64,000 nt of DNA from contig JAPWAE010000001.1 of the NCBI GenBank assembly GCA_041432705.1, positions 62,001 through 126,000 of the forward strand, in the 5' to 3' direction. Origin of the DNA: Pauljensenia sp018375675. Its GTDB lineage: Bacteria; Actinomycetota; Actinomycetes; Actinomycetales; Actinomycetaceae. The stretch's first letter is position 1; the number at the start of each line of letters is the position of its first letter. Shown piece by piece: positions 17,969 to 27,100 of the stretch. The notes below the pieces were generated by a model. The model saw nothing but the letters and a program-made list of their open reading frames with translations, did not search any database and was not told the origin of the DNA. A program made the position numbers and the translations under genes.

Positions 17969-18268
17969 ATCGGCATCGAGCACTCCCGGCACAGCGTGAG
18001 GTGCGCAATGATTGCTGATCTGGCGCTCTTGTGCTGTTTCTGGTAGGGTGGATACGACCGTCTGGGCGAAAGCCCGGAACGCAAGCGGAGAAATCCCACC
18101 TGGATACCCGCCTCTCGACAGAGAGGATGCCGCCCGCAAGGGCGTTGCGCAGGGGATCGGGTCCGGCGGTCAACACCCGTGTGTGTTGACCCTATGGAAG
18201 CCTCCGTGCGCGTCGCGTAACGGAGGCTTTTCGTTACACGCATAAGGATTCTGTGGAAGGAGCCGCTC
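17969..18268 (+). ncRNA. Structured leader of the infC-rpmI-rplT operon with an attenuator-like terminator
   Basis: A 300-base gap with no gene. A TAGGGT hexamer at 18044-18049 could be a -10 box, giving a leader of about 210 bases. The leader holds a 9-bp hairpin GGTCAACAC/GTGTTGACC (18168-18191), then a rho-independent terminator (18199-18235), then the infC SD. This order suggests premature termination control by IF3 or L20, as known for infC/L20 leaders in other phyla. The exact Rfam class was not tested. Confidence 0.6.
18199..18235 (+). terminator. Attenuator terminator upstream of infC
   Basis: GCCTCCG (18200-18206) pairs with CGGAGGC (18221-18227), extended by an A-T pair, followed by TTTTCGTT. 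It lies 33 bases before the infC start, inside the leader, so it can only act as an attenuator or as a terminator of the upstream operon. Confidence 0.65.
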
Positions 18269-18907
18269 ATCAGCGAGACTCGCATCAATGAGCGTATTCG
18301 AGTCCCCGAGGTTCGCCTCGTGGGACCCGGAGGTGAACAGGTCGGCGTCGTCCGAGTTGAGGACGCGCTGCGTCTGGCCGAAGAGGCCGGGCTCGACCTG
18401 GTTGAGGTTGCGCCGAACGCCAAGCCGCCCGTCGCAAAGCTCATGGATTACGGCAAGTACAAGTACGAAGCCGCCCAGAAGGCACGCGATGCTCGCCGCA
18501 ACCAGGCGAACACGCAGCTGAAGGAAATCCGCTTCCGACTGAAGATCGACGATCACGACTTCGGCGTCAAGAAGGGCCACGTTGAGCGCTTCCTGTCCGC
18601 CGGCGACAAGGTCAAGGTCATGATCATGTTCCGCGGTCGAGAGCAGTCTCGCCCCGAGGCTGGCGTTCGCCTCCTGCAGCGCCTCGCCGAGGAGATTGGT
18701 GACCTTGCCACCGTCGAGTCGATGCCCCGTCAGGACGGGCGCAACATGACGATGGTGCTGGCCCCCACCAAGCGCAAGGCTGACGCCCTGACTGAGCAGC
18801 GCAAGCGCCGCGAGGCCGAGCGCGCTGAGCGCCGGGGCAAGCGCGCGGAGCGCGCCAGCAAGGACCAGGCCCGAGTGGCAGCCGATAAGGCTGACGAACA
18901 GGACTGA
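18269..18907 (+). CDS. infC: Translation initiation factor IF-3
   Basis: IF3 binds the 30S subunit and checks the start codon. The 212-residue product runs from an ATC codon at 18269: TRINERIRVPEVRLVGPGGEQ is the canonical N-terminus, and GGAAGGAG (18255-18262) lies six bases before the ATC. No ATG, GTG or TTG in frame fits; the first GTG (18320) would delete the conserved N-terminus. A non-AUG start (AUU in E. coli) is a known autoregulatory feature of infC. The C-terminus has a basic/acidic helical extension rich in Arg, Lys and Glu. Confidence 0.93.
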   Translation: MSETRINERIRVPEVRLVGPGGEQVGVVRVEDALRLAEEAGLDLVEVAPNAKPPVAKLMDYGKYKYEAAQKARDARRNQANTQLKEIRFRLKIDDHDFGVKKGHVERFLSAGDKVKVMIMFRGREQSRPEAGVRLLQRLAEEIGDLATVESMPRQDGRNMTMVLAPTKRKADALTEQRKRREAERAERRGKRAERASKDQARVAADKADEQD

Positions 18908-18943
18908 CGGCGATACCCATCGCCTCACAACGAAGGAATAGAA

Positions 18944-19138
18944 ATGCCGAAGAACAAGACTCATTCCGGTGCTAAGAAGCGCTTCCGCACGACCGGCTCG
19001 GGCAAGATCATGCGCGAGCAGGCCGGCGCCCGCCACCTGCTGGAGCACAAGTCCAGCCGCAAGACCCGCCGCCTGGCGACCGACCAGGTCCTGGAGACCG
19101 CCGACGTCAAGCGCGTCAAGCGTCTGCTGGGCAAGTGA
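18944..19138 (+). CDS. rpmI: 50S ribosomal protein L35
   Basis: 64-residue basic ribosomal protein. The N-terminus MPKNKTHSGAKKRFR and the internal RHLLEHKSSRKTRRL are diagnostic. It lies 36 bases after infC with a GAAGGAATAG ribosome binding region and 27 bases before rplT, in the universal infC-rpmI-rplT order. Confidence 0.98.
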   Translation: MPKNKTHSGAKKRFRTTGSGKIMREQAGARHLLEHKSSRKTRRLATDQVLETADVKRVKRLLGK

Positions 19139-19165
19139 GCTCGAGTTAGAGGAGAACAGTAGAAA

Positions 19166-19546
19166 ATGGCACGTGTTAAGCGTTCTGTCAACGCCAAGAA
19201 GAAGCGTCGTACCGTACTCGAGCAGGCCTCCGGCTACCGCGGCCAGCGCTCGCGCATGTACCGCAAGGCCAAGGAGCAGGTCACTCACTCCTTCGTCTAC
19301 TCCTACCGCGACCGCAAGGCCAAGAAGGGCGACTTCCGTCGTCTGTGGATCCAGCGCATCAACGCTGCCTCCCGCGCCCAGGGCCTGACCTACAACCGCC
19401 TCATCCAGGGCCTGAACCTGGCTGGCGTCGAGGTCGACCGCCGCATGCTGGCCGAGCTGGCTGTCAATGACATCAACGCGTTCAACGCCCTGGTGAAGGT
19501 CGCCAAGGACGCGCTGCCCGCCGACATCAACGCCCCCAAGGCCTGA
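19166..19546 (+). CDS. rplT: 50S ribosomal protein L20
   Basis: 126-residue assembly-initiating ribosomal protein. MARVKRSVNAKKKRRTVLE at the N-terminus and the RLWIQRINAASRAQGLTYN block are family hallmarks. L20 represses its own operon in several bacteria by binding the leader RNA; whether it binds the leader here is open. The next gene starts three bases after its stop. Confidence 0.98.
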   Translation: MARVKRSVNAKKKRRTVLEQASGYRGQRSRMYRKAKEQVTHSFVYSYRDRKAKKGDFRRLWIQRINAASRAQGLTYNRLIQGLNLAGVEVDRRMLAELAVNDINAFNALVKVAKDALPADINAPKA

Positions 19547-19549
19547 TAG

Positions 19550-20398
19550 GTGAGCTTTTTCGCCGAGCGCCTGACCGTTCTCGATAATCCCCGCGCCGAT
19601 CGCGTGCGTAGGGTGTCGGGTCTGGTCGGGCGCTCGGCGCGTTCGCGCTCGGGTCAGATGCTCGTTGAGGGCCCTCAGGCAGTGCGCGAACTAGCCCTGC
19701 ACCGACCGGATGCAGTGCGTGACGTGTACGTGCGCGAGGATGCGTGGGAGACGCACGCGGACGTCGTGGACGTGGCTCGCCGTGCTACGCGGTGGGTGCA
19801 CTCGGTGACCGCCGAGGTCTCGGCGGCCCTGTCGGGGGACTCGCAGGGCATCTGCGCAGTCGCATCTCTGGATGCGCTGTCGCGCGAACTGCCTGAGCCG
19901 AGCGTTGGTGAGACGATTGTCGTGCTCGCTCAGGGGCGCGACCCCGGCAACGTTGGCACGATCATTCGCACGGCTGATGCATTCGGTGCGGTCGGTGTCG
20001 TGGCCGTCGCGGGCACGGTGGACGCCGCGAGCCCGAAGGTTGTGCGTTCGAGCGCCGGCTCGGTCTTCCACATTCCCGTGTGCGTGGTCCCGACCTTTGC
20101 CGATGCCCGCTCTCTTATTCACGGTCGCAGCGCGGCCCTGCTGGGCACCAGCGGTGGTGCCGGTTCGCTCAGCCTGTCCGACCTCCTCGTGCAGGGAGTG
20201 TCGGCGCGCTCGCGTCTGTCCCAGTCGCACGCGTGGGTGTTCGGCAACGAGGCGCGCGGCCTGTCGGGCGACGAGATGCGCCTGTGCGACGCCCTCGTGT
20301 CCATTCCCATGACGGGGGATGCGGAATCCCTCAACGTGGCCAGCGCGGCCGCGACCTGCCTGTTTGCGTCCCAGACCGTGCGAGGCATGGGGAACTGA
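19550..20398 (+). CDS. TrmH/SpoU-family RNA 2'-O-methyltransferase
   Basis: 282-residue SPOUT-class methyltransferase. An N-terminal L30e-like RNA-binding domain (about 1-105) is followed by the knotted catalytic domain with the three SpoU motifs: DPGNVGTIIRTADAFG, WVFGNEARGLS and IPMTGDAESLNVASAAA. It probably methylates rRNA; the site is unknown. The start GTG lies three bases after the rplT stop, suggesting coupling to the ribosomal operon. Confidence 0.92.
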   Translation: MSFFAERLTVLDNPRADRVRRVSGLVGRSARSRSGQMLVEGPQAVRELALHRPDAVRDVYVREDAWETHADVVDVARRATRWVHSVTAEVSAALSGDSQGICAVASLDALSRELPEPSVGETIVVLAQGRDPGNVGTIIRTADAFGAVGVVAVAGTVDAASPKVVRSSAGSVFHIPVCVVPTFADARSLIHGRSAALLGTSGGAGSLSLSDLLVQGVSARSRLSQSHAWVFGNEARGLSGDEMRLCDALVSIPMTGDAESLNVASAAATCLFASQTVRGMGN

Positions 20399-20432
20399 GA
20401 CGTCCTTCGCGGCGCGTCGACGCGCGCGCGAC

Positions 20433-20445
20433 TAGGCTGGACGTC
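20433..20445 (+). promoter_or_regulatory. -10 box of a leaderless thiL transcript
   Basis: TAGGCT at 20433-20438 ends seven bases before the thiL ATG at 20446. No SD is present in the 47-base gap. Confidence 0.5.
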
Positions 20446-21441
20446 ATGAAGTTAGGCGATCTGTCCGAGGCACAGTTGGTGTCTCATTTCCGCGAGTCTT
20501 TCCCGCGCGGTGAGCGCACGATCATCGGCATTGGTGACGACTGCGCCCAGGTTGCGGCTCCCGAAGGATCGTTCATCGTGACGACGGACGTCATGGTGGA
20601 GGATCAGCATTTCCACCTGTCGTGGTCGACCGGCTACGAGGTCGGTGCACGCGTCGCCGCTCAAAACCTCGCGGACATCGACGCGATGGGTGGGCGTCCC
20701 TCGGCGCTCGTCGCCTCGGTGGTGGCGCCGCGTGACATGGACGCTGACGTTTTCCTGGATGTTGTTCGAGGCCTGGGGGACCGCGCGCGCGAGGTCGGAG
20801 CCGGTGTGGTCGGCGGAGACCTGAGCGCAGGGGAGAAGCTCGTCATTTCGATCACGGCTTTCGGCTATTGCCCGGGCCCGGTGGTGCGCCGTGACGGCGC
20901 GCGCCCCGGAGATGTCGTGGCGGTCAGCGGCACCCTTGGATACTCCTACGCGGGCCTTGATCTCCTGGAGGGCGGGCACATCGATCCGTCAGCGCGAGGG
21001 GAATCGCAGCTGGGTGATCTGGCGCCCTTCATTGAGACGTACCGTGCGCCGAGGCCTCCGCTGGGCTCCGGCGTGGCGGCTGCGGCTGCGGGCGCTCGCG
21101 CCATGATGGACCTGTCGGATGGACCAGCGACGGACGCAGCGCGCATCGCTCAGGCCTCGGGCGTCGTCATTGAGTTCAATCGAGATGCCATCGAGGCGGA
21201 GGCGACCCAGCTGGCTCCCGCCGCCCGGGTCTGCGCGGTCGATCCCGTGCGGTGGGTCCTGCAAGGGGGAGAGGAACACGGCATGATCGCCGTTTTTCCA
21301 CCGGATGTGCACCTGCCCGACGGCTTCCGCGTTGTCGGCACGGTGCGAGCATGCCGGGCCGAGGAAGAACCGCAGGCGATGATGGATGGGGCGGTCCTGC
21401 GCGGGGCGTGGGACCATTTCTCGGCAGATTCCGTAGACTAG
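20446..21441 (+). CDS. thiL: Thiamine-monophosphate kinase
   Basis: 331-residue kinase that makes thiamine pyrophosphate from thiamine monophosphate with ATP. The AIR-synthase-like fold shows the metal-binding IGIGDDCAQVAAPEG near the N-terminus, VTTDVMVEDQHF, and AQNLADIDAMGG; GGEEHGMIAVF lies near the C-terminus. Length and motifs are typical. The ATG at 20446 begins MKLGDLSEAQLVSHF. No other thiamine gene is in the window. Confidence 0.95.
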   Translation: MKLGDLSEAQLVSHFRESFPRGERTIIGIGDDCAQVAAPEGSFIVTTDVMVEDQHFHLSWSTGYEVGARVAAQNLADIDAMGGRPSALVASVVAPRDMDADVFLDVVRGLGDRAREVGAGVVGGDLSAGEKLVISITAFGYCPGPVVRRDGARPGDVVAVSGTLGYSYAGLDLLEGGHIDPSARGESQLGDLAPFIETYRAPRPPLGSGVAAAAAGARAMMDLSDGPATDAARIAQASGVVIEFNRDAIEAEATQLAPAARVCAVDPVRWVLQGGEEHGMIAVFPPDVHLPDGFRVVGTVRACRAEEEPQAMMDGAVLRGAWDHFSADSVD

Positions 21442-21496
21442 TGTGATGTGGGCCGCTGGAGTCTTTGTTGATAGACGGGGAAGCGATGCGGCGTGA
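21434..21496 (+). other. Possible leaderless 16-codon ORF
   Basis: TAGACT (21434-21439) is followed by six bases and an ATG at 21446, the same layout as the leaderless genes in this window. The ATG opens a 16-codon frame (MWAAGVFVDRRGSDAA) ending in TGA at 21494-21496, which overlaps the ATG (21486) of the next small ORF. It may be a leader peptide or chance. Confidence 0.3.
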
Positions 21497-21713
21497 CGAC
21501 CAACGATTGGAGTACATCAGGATGACCGCGTTGACTGAGGGCACCCCGGCCTCGTCCCGACCGATGTCGCGCGTGGCGCGCAAGCTCGCGGAGTCGTCGG
21601 AGGAGATTCCGGCGACCGCTGGCCTGTCCCTGCCCGCGCTGCAGGGTGACGCCTGCGTGCCGCCGACGAAGGCCCTGCCCGTCGTCGATTCGGAGACTGA
21701 CGTTGACGCCTGA
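21486..21713 (+). CDS. Small hypothetical protein
   Basis: 75 codons from ATG 21486, or about 63 from ATG 21522, which has a GGAG upstream. Hydrophilic, no motif recognised; sequence includes SRVARKLAESSEEIPATAG. It is preceded by a promoter-like TAGACT and lies in the gap after thiL. Coding status uncertain: there is no strong SD and no known family, but no other gene competes for this stretch. Confidence 0.4.
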   Translation: MRRDDQRLEYIRMTALTEGTPASSRPMSRVARKLAESSEEIPATAGLSLPALQGDACVPPTKALPVVDSETDVDA

Positions 21714-21939
21714 GGGAGCTCAGCGCCAGACCTACCTTGCCGACGGCGACGCTCGTGTGCGTGGGTGCGCGTGGCCGACATGATGTGATCCCCGCGAGCG
21801 TCCAGCATATGGCGGTCGCAATTGTTTATTTGATGGAGAAAATACCGTGTGAGAAAATTTAGCGGTTTCGGTGTGGCCAACCTCGGCAGCGGCACCGTAG
21901 CGCCAACCCATCAGCGCGCACAACAGTGAGGATTGAGAG
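21714..21939 (+). promoter_or_regulatory. AT-rich upstream region of the 21.9-kb membrane protein
   Basis: The 226 bases contain a marked AT-rich patch around 21820-21865 (GCAATTGTTTATTTGATG and AAAATACCG), unlike the GC-rich surroundings. It is the probable promoter of the next gene, but no single -35/-10 pair stands out. A weak SD (GAGGATTGAGAG) precedes the ATG at 21940. Confidence 0.35.
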
Positions 21940-23097
21940 ATGGCTGAGCAGCAGTACGATGCGAATCAGGGTGCGGTGCCTCCGCCACCGGCCCCTTCCC
22001 AGAGCCTGACGCCTCCGCCCGCTCCGAGCCCCCAGAATGTGGTCGCTCCGGCTGTCGCAGTCCCGCAGGCGGGCGTGACCTTTACGCCGATGTCGGATAA
22101 GAGCCGTCGTCGCATCAAGCGCATCGTGGTGGGCGTTGTGTCCCTCGTTGTGCTCGGGGTTGTCGCAACCGTCGCCTTGGCGATCGCGAACTGGACGCGT
22201 ACGCCCGAGGCGCAGGTTCGCCAGTATCTTGATCTGCTCGCGGACGGCAAGGCCAGCGCCGCGACGGCGATGGTTGACCCGGGGCTGCCCAACGATCAGC
22301 GCGGTTTTCTCTCGGACGAGGTCATGGCCTCGTCGAGCGCCCGCATCGAGGTCGAGGACGTGACCGTGGACGATGCGGAGCACTCGAAGGAACGGGTGGT
22401 GACGGCGACGATGCGCCTCGACGGCGAACGCTTCACCCGTTCGTTCCGCGTCAGTGAAGGGAAGAAGACCTTTGGCCTGCTGAAGAACTGGAAGATTCAG
22501 GATGCGATGGTCGCTCGCGTGGATGTGCAGGCAGATAACGTCACGCACTTCTCGATCGGCGGCGAAAAGATGTCGGTCGCGACGCTGAAGGAAGCCCCGA
22601 GTAGCTCCATCGTGCTCTACCCGGGTGTCTACACGTGCACCCCGGAGGAGACGGGCGAGTACATCGACGCTGCCCCCAAGACCATTTCGGTCAAGGCGGC
22701 GACAGGGTACGACAGCTCCTACTACGGCGGAACCGTCGAGCTGACGGGCACCTACAACGACAAGATGGCTGCCGCCGCGCTCGAGGCTGCGGCTGCGCTC
22801 ACGAACTCGTGCGCGACCGTTCCGGGCAACATCGATACGGCATGCCCGAGTGCGGTTCAGTCCCGGACCCTGGCCCTGTTGCAGGTCAAGACGATGCCCA
22901 CGTCCATGAAAGCGACGACGGATGAAGGCGGTGTCTATACCGGCGAGGCAACGTTCACGATCCAGGGCATGGAGAGCTGGGAGAAACAGCGTGACGTGAC
23001 GTCCCGGGTGACCGCGACGGTGAAGACCGACAAGGATGGCAAGCTCGAGTTGGACGCTTCGGGCAAGCCGCAGTTCGAGGTTCGATTCGGCTACTAA
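21940..23097 (+). CDS. Membrane-anchored hypothetical protein with Pro-rich cytoplasmic tail
   Basis: 385 residues. Residues 1-50 are Pro/Ala/Gln-rich (VPPPPAPSQ, LTPPPAPSPQ), a basic patch SRRRIKR lies at 55-61, and one membrane helix at about 62-83. The extracytoplasmic part opens with a DUF4878-like segment (VRQYLDLLADGKASAATAMVDPG, about 91-113) followed by beta-rich repeats. Two Cys pairs outside the membrane could form disulphides. Not recognised beyond this; it may be a cell-surface sensor or division accessory, but no function is assigned. Confidence 0.8.
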   Translation: MAEQQYDANQGAVPPPPAPSQSLTPPPAPSPQNVVAPAVAVPQAGVTFTPMSDKSRRRIKRIVVGVVSLVVLGVVATVALAIANWTRTPEAQVRQYLDLLADGKASAATAMVDPGLPNDQRGFLSDEVMASSSARIEVEDVTVDDAEHSKERVVTATMRLDGERFTRSFRVSEGKKTFGLLKNWKIQDAMVARVDVQADNVTHFSIGGEKMSVATLKEAPSSSIVLYPGVYTCTPEETGEYIDAAPKTISVKAATGYDSSYYGGTVELTGTYNDKMAAAALEAAAALTNSCATVPGNIDTACPSAVQSRTLALLQVKTMPTSMKATTDEGGVYTGEATFTIQGMESWEKQRDVTSRVTATVKTDKDGKLELDASGKPQFEVRFGY

Positions 23098-23120
23098 GGC
23101 CTCGAATCACGCCATTGATG

Positions 23121-23164
23121 CACCGGGTATGCGGACTCGACGAAAGAAGTTCGCATACCCGGTG
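23121..23164 (+). terminator. Hairpin after the 21.9-kb membrane protein
   Basis: CACCGGGTATGCG (23121-23133) pairs perfectly with CGCATACCCGGTG (23152-23164): 13 bp around an 18-base loop. There is no U-run after it. It separates the membrane-protein gene from the TetR gene. Confidence 0.5.
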
Positions 23165-23184
23165 GCGCATAGGCGGTTGCGCGC

Positions 23185-23190
23185 TATGAT
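23185..23190 (+). promoter_or_regulatory. -10 box ahead of the TetR gene
   Basis: TATGAT, a near-consensus -10 hexamer, lies 44 bases before the TetR start. No good -35 was found. A TGGAG site precedes the ATG at 23234. Confidence 0.4.
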
Positions 23191-23233
23191 GGGTTGTTGG
23201 TAACTCTGTCACACTGAACATGGAGCAGCCCGC

Positions 23234-23881
23234 ATGAGCAACGATGCTAAGGCAACGAGCACCCGTCGGCCCGGCCGTCCGAAGGCCGGTAGCGAGGATA
23301 AGAAGGCGCGCATCCTGTCGGAGGCGCTCACCCTTTTCTCGACGCAGGGCTACGTGGCAACCTCGCTTGCAGACATCGCGCGTGCCTCCGATATTTCGAA
23401 GGCGGGGCTCCTGCATCACTACTCCTCGAAGGATCAGCTGCTCGCGGCTGTCCTGGACGAACGCGATCGCCGTATCGTCAGTCGACTCCCGCGCCCCGAG
23501 GAGGGGGCCGAGGCCGCGCTGGATGCCTGGGTGGACATGGTGGCACACAATCAGCGCCATCCCGACGGAGTGGCGCTCTACACGGCGATGTCGGCTGCCG
23601 TCATTGATTCGAAGCATCAGGCGCATCCGTGGTTCCGTGAGCACCTGATCGGAGCGATTTCCTACCTCGTTGAGGCTTTTGAGCATGGCAAGACCACGGG
23701 TGAGGTGCGTGAGGATGCTCCGAGTGAGCAGATCGCGCGCCGCCTCGTTGCGATATCGGACGGGCTCCAGGTCCAGTGGCTTTGCTCGCGCGCGGACGGG
23801 GGGCGTACGCTCAACATGCACGAGGTCATGGCTGGTGTCGCCGTCGACATGAAGGAGCGGTGGCTTCTTCGCTCCGAGTGA
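23234..23881 (+). CDS. TetR/AcrR-family transcriptional regulator
   Basis: 215-residue one-component regulator. The N-terminal HTH covers about 20-65 (KKARILSEALTLFSTQGYVATSLADIARASDISKAGL split over helices 1-3, with LLHHYSSKDQLLAAVL after). The C-terminal ligand domain (about 80-210) is all-helical. The basic N-terminus STRRPGRPKAG is an AT-hook-like arm. It lies directly upstream of putA and in the same direction; a palindrome AAGTGACACTT lies 39 bases after its stop. Ligand and targets unknown. Confidence 0.9.
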   Translation: MSNDAKATSTRRPGRPKAGSEDKKARILSEALTLFSTQGYVATSLADIARASDISKAGLLHHYSSKDQLLAAVLDERDRRIVSRLPRPEEGAEAALDAWVDMVAHNQRHPDGVALYTAMSAAVIDSKHQAHPWFREHLIGAISYLVEAFEHGKTTGEVREDAPSEQIARRLVAISDGLQVQWLCSRADGGRTLNMHEVMAGVAVDMKERWLLRSE

Positions 23882-24149
23882 GGCGGGGTGTCGCCGCGCA
23901 GGGCCCGGCTCGTGTGTGAGAAGTGACACTTGATATCTGACTTTGTGGGTGTTTCTTGCATTTCGGGGCTTAGGTCCCGTGTTTGACCGTATCGGCGTCG
24001 TGCGATGCCAACACGGGTAGGTCGTACGCGCGTTACGATGGACAAACCAGCATCCTTCACAACGTCGGGAGTTGTGCTGAGCGTGTCCAGCGTTGGCGCT
24101 CCACGCGAGGCCGAGAATCCGTCGCACATCCACGCCTGGAGGTCTACGC
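23882..24149 (+). promoter_or_regulatory. putA upstream region
   Basis: The 268-base gap holds a perfect palindrome AAGTGACACTT (23921-23931), a possible operator or part of a weak hairpin; a TACGAT -10-like hexamer (24034-24039); and a small hairpin CACAAC/GTTGTG (24058-24076) in the predicted leader. A TGGAGG ribosome binding site (24137-24142) precedes the putA ATG. No -35 hexamer is convincing, as expected for a regulated promoter. Confidence 0.4.
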
Positions 24150-27100
24150 ATGGCGAACGCCGCTGTTCCCACCCCGTCCCACCACAATGCCAGCGCTCGA
24201 CGCTGCCCCGATGACCTATGGGCCTTGGGGGAGCGGGCGATCATTCGGGCCCGCCGATGGGCCGATGAATCGGCCTTTGAGCCCACGCCGCGCTCGGCCA
24301 AGCTCCTGTCTCGCATCCTCGCCGATCCGGACGGACTTACTTTCACGACCCGATTCGTCGATGATGTCGTGCGTCCCGCGGACCTGGACGTGGCCAGCGC
24401 AGCCATGAAGCGCCTGTCGGCTGGCCGCAAGAACTTCCTACCCCCGGCCCTGGCTGCGGCGATGGGTCTCGGCTCGACCGCATCGCTCCTCGCCCCGCGC
24501 ACGGTGACGGCGGTGGCCCGTCGTGTATTCCGCGAGATCGTCGGTGACCTCGTCGTCGATGCAACCGACAAGGGCCTGGGGCCCGCGCTCGCCCGCCTGC
24601 GTCAGGGAGGCCACCGATTGAACGTGAACCTCCTCGGCGAGGCGGTTCTCGGTGAGAAGGAAGCATCTCATCGCCTGGCTGAGGTCTCGCGCCTCGTGAC
24701 CCGCGAGGATGTCGACTACGTGTCCATCAAGGTTTCCGCGGTGACAGGCCCCCACAACCCGTGGGGCTTCGAGGAGGTCGTCGACCACGGGGTGAGCGCG
24801 CTCCTGCCCCTCTACCGCCTCGCTCGTGATCACGGGACCTTCCTCAACCTCGACATGGAGGACTACAAGGACCTTGACCTGACGATCGCAGTGTTCACCG
24901 CGATCCTCGACCAGCCGGATATGCGCGGCTACGAGGCCGGCATCGTCCTCCAGGCCTACCTGCCCGATTCGCTCGGTGCACTCCAGCGTCTCCAGGAGTG
25001 GGCGCGCGCACGCGTGGACGCGGGAGGCTCGCGCATCAAGGTCCGTATCGTCAAGGGCGCGAACCTGTCCATGGAGAAGGTGGATGCCGAGATTCACGGC
25101 TGGGAGCTGACGACCTGGCCGTCCAAGCAGGCCACCGACACCAACTACAAGCGCATGCTGAACTGGGCGATGACGCCCGAGCGTACCCGCGCGATCCGAC
25201 TGGGCGTCGCCGGACAGAACGTTTTCGATATTGCCTTCGCCTATGAGCTGCGCGCTGCGCGAGGCGTCGAGGACAGCGTCGAGTTCGAGATGCTCTCCGG
25301 CATGGCCACCGGCATTCAAGAGGTAGTGCGTCGCGATGTCGGCTCCCTGCTCCTGTACGTCCCGGTCGTCAACCCCCGAGAGTTCGACGTCGCCATCTCC
25401 TACCTGGTGCGCCGCCTGGAGGAAAACGCCGCGCCTGAGAACTTCATGTCCGGGGTCTTCGACATCGCTACAAACGAGGATATCTTCGCCCGCGAGCGCG
25501 ACCGTTTCCTCGCCGCGCTCTCCGATGTTGATCCGGACGCCCCGTTGCCCGTTCCCAACCGCGTCCAGGATCGTCTGGCCGAGCGTCAGGCTGGGGTGCC
25601 GGCTGAGCAGGGGAGCCTCGCGGAGCGTGCGCGTCGTCCCTTTGTCTCCGAGGCGGATTCAGATCCCGCTCTGGCGGCCAATCGGCAGTGGGCTCGCGAT
25701 ATTGCTGCGGCTATCCCTGCCTCGACGCGGGGTGTTGAAGCCGTGCGTGCCGGCGCGCAGGCCCTGTCTTCGAACGAGGCGATCGACGGCCTCGTCGAGG
25801 CGAGCACCAAGGCGGCGCACGCCTGGCAGGCCCTGGCCCCCGAGGAGCGTGCAGCCGCGCTGCATCGCGTCGGCGATGTTCTTGCCGCGCGCCGGGGCGA
25901 GCTCATCGAGGTCGCCGGATCTGAGGCCGGCAAGACCATCGATCAGGCCGATCCCGAGGTGAGCGAAGCGATTGACTTCTGTCATCACTACGCTCAGGCC
26001 TCGTTGCAGCTCTCCGATGAGACTTACATGGCGGGTGCGCGATTTGTGCCCGTGAACGTCACTGTTGTTGCCTCGCCCTGGAACTTCCCCGTGGCCATTC
26101 CCGTGGGTGGCGTCGCGGCTGCTCTGGCGGCGGGTAGCGCGGTGATCCTCAAGCCGGCTCCGCCGGCCAAGCGTTGCGCCGCGGAACTCGTCGCGGCTTT
26201 CCACGAGGCCGGGGTTCCCCGCGAGCTGGTGGCGCTTGCCCCGCTCGAGGATGGAGATGTGTCGCGCTACCTGGTGACCCACCAGGGTGTGGATCGCGTT
26301 GTGCTGACGGGCTCGTACGACACGGCCCGCCTCTTCCGTTCGTGGAAGCCCGACATGCACCTGCTGGGTGAGACGAGTGGCAAGAACGCTATCATCGTCA
26401 CGCCGTCCGCTGACCCTGATCTGGCGGTACGCGACATCGTTCATTCGGCCTTCGCGCACGCGGGACAAAAGTGCTCGGCGTCCTCCCTGCTGATCCTCGT
26501 CGGATCCGCGGGGCGCTCGAGCCGCATCGCTCGCCAGCTCGTGGATGCGGCTGCCTCCCTGCGCGTGGGCCTTCCGGCATCCCTGGACTCGCAGGTCGGC
26601 CCGGTTGTCGTGCCCGACGACGAGAAGGCCGTACGAGGCCTGACCACCCTGGGAGAGGGCGAGCACTGGGTGCTCAAGCCTCGGTACCTGGGCGATGGGC
26701 TGTGGACCCCGGGCATCCGTGCAGGCGTGGTGCCCGGCAGCGAGTTCCACCTGACCGAGTACTTCGCGCCCGTCCTCGGCGTCATGCGCGTCGACACCCT
26801 CGAGGATGCGATCGAGGCTGTCAACGAGGTCGACTACGGACTGACCTCCGGCCTCCATACTCTCGACACGGATGAGTTGGCGACCTGGCTGGAGGGCATC
26901 GAGGCCGGCAACCTCTACGTCAACCGCGGGATCACCGGCGCGATCGTTCGCCGTCAGCCTTTCGGCGGCTGGAAGCGCTCGGCGATTGGGTCGACGACGA
27001 AGGCCGGTGGTCCTTCCTACCTGCTGGGTCTGGGCGAGGTCGAGCCCGACCGCGATGCGATGGCGGGGGAGTCCAGTGCTCCCGTGGAGGCGCTCGATCC

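Noticed and set aside
18012..18245. Small ORF in the infC leader
   Set aside because: No SD or known family; the stretch is better explained as structured RNA with a terminator.
20080..20445. N-terminal extension of thiL into the methyltransferase gene
   Set aside because: ThiL homology starts at ATG 20446, and the extension only reads the upstream gene in another frame.
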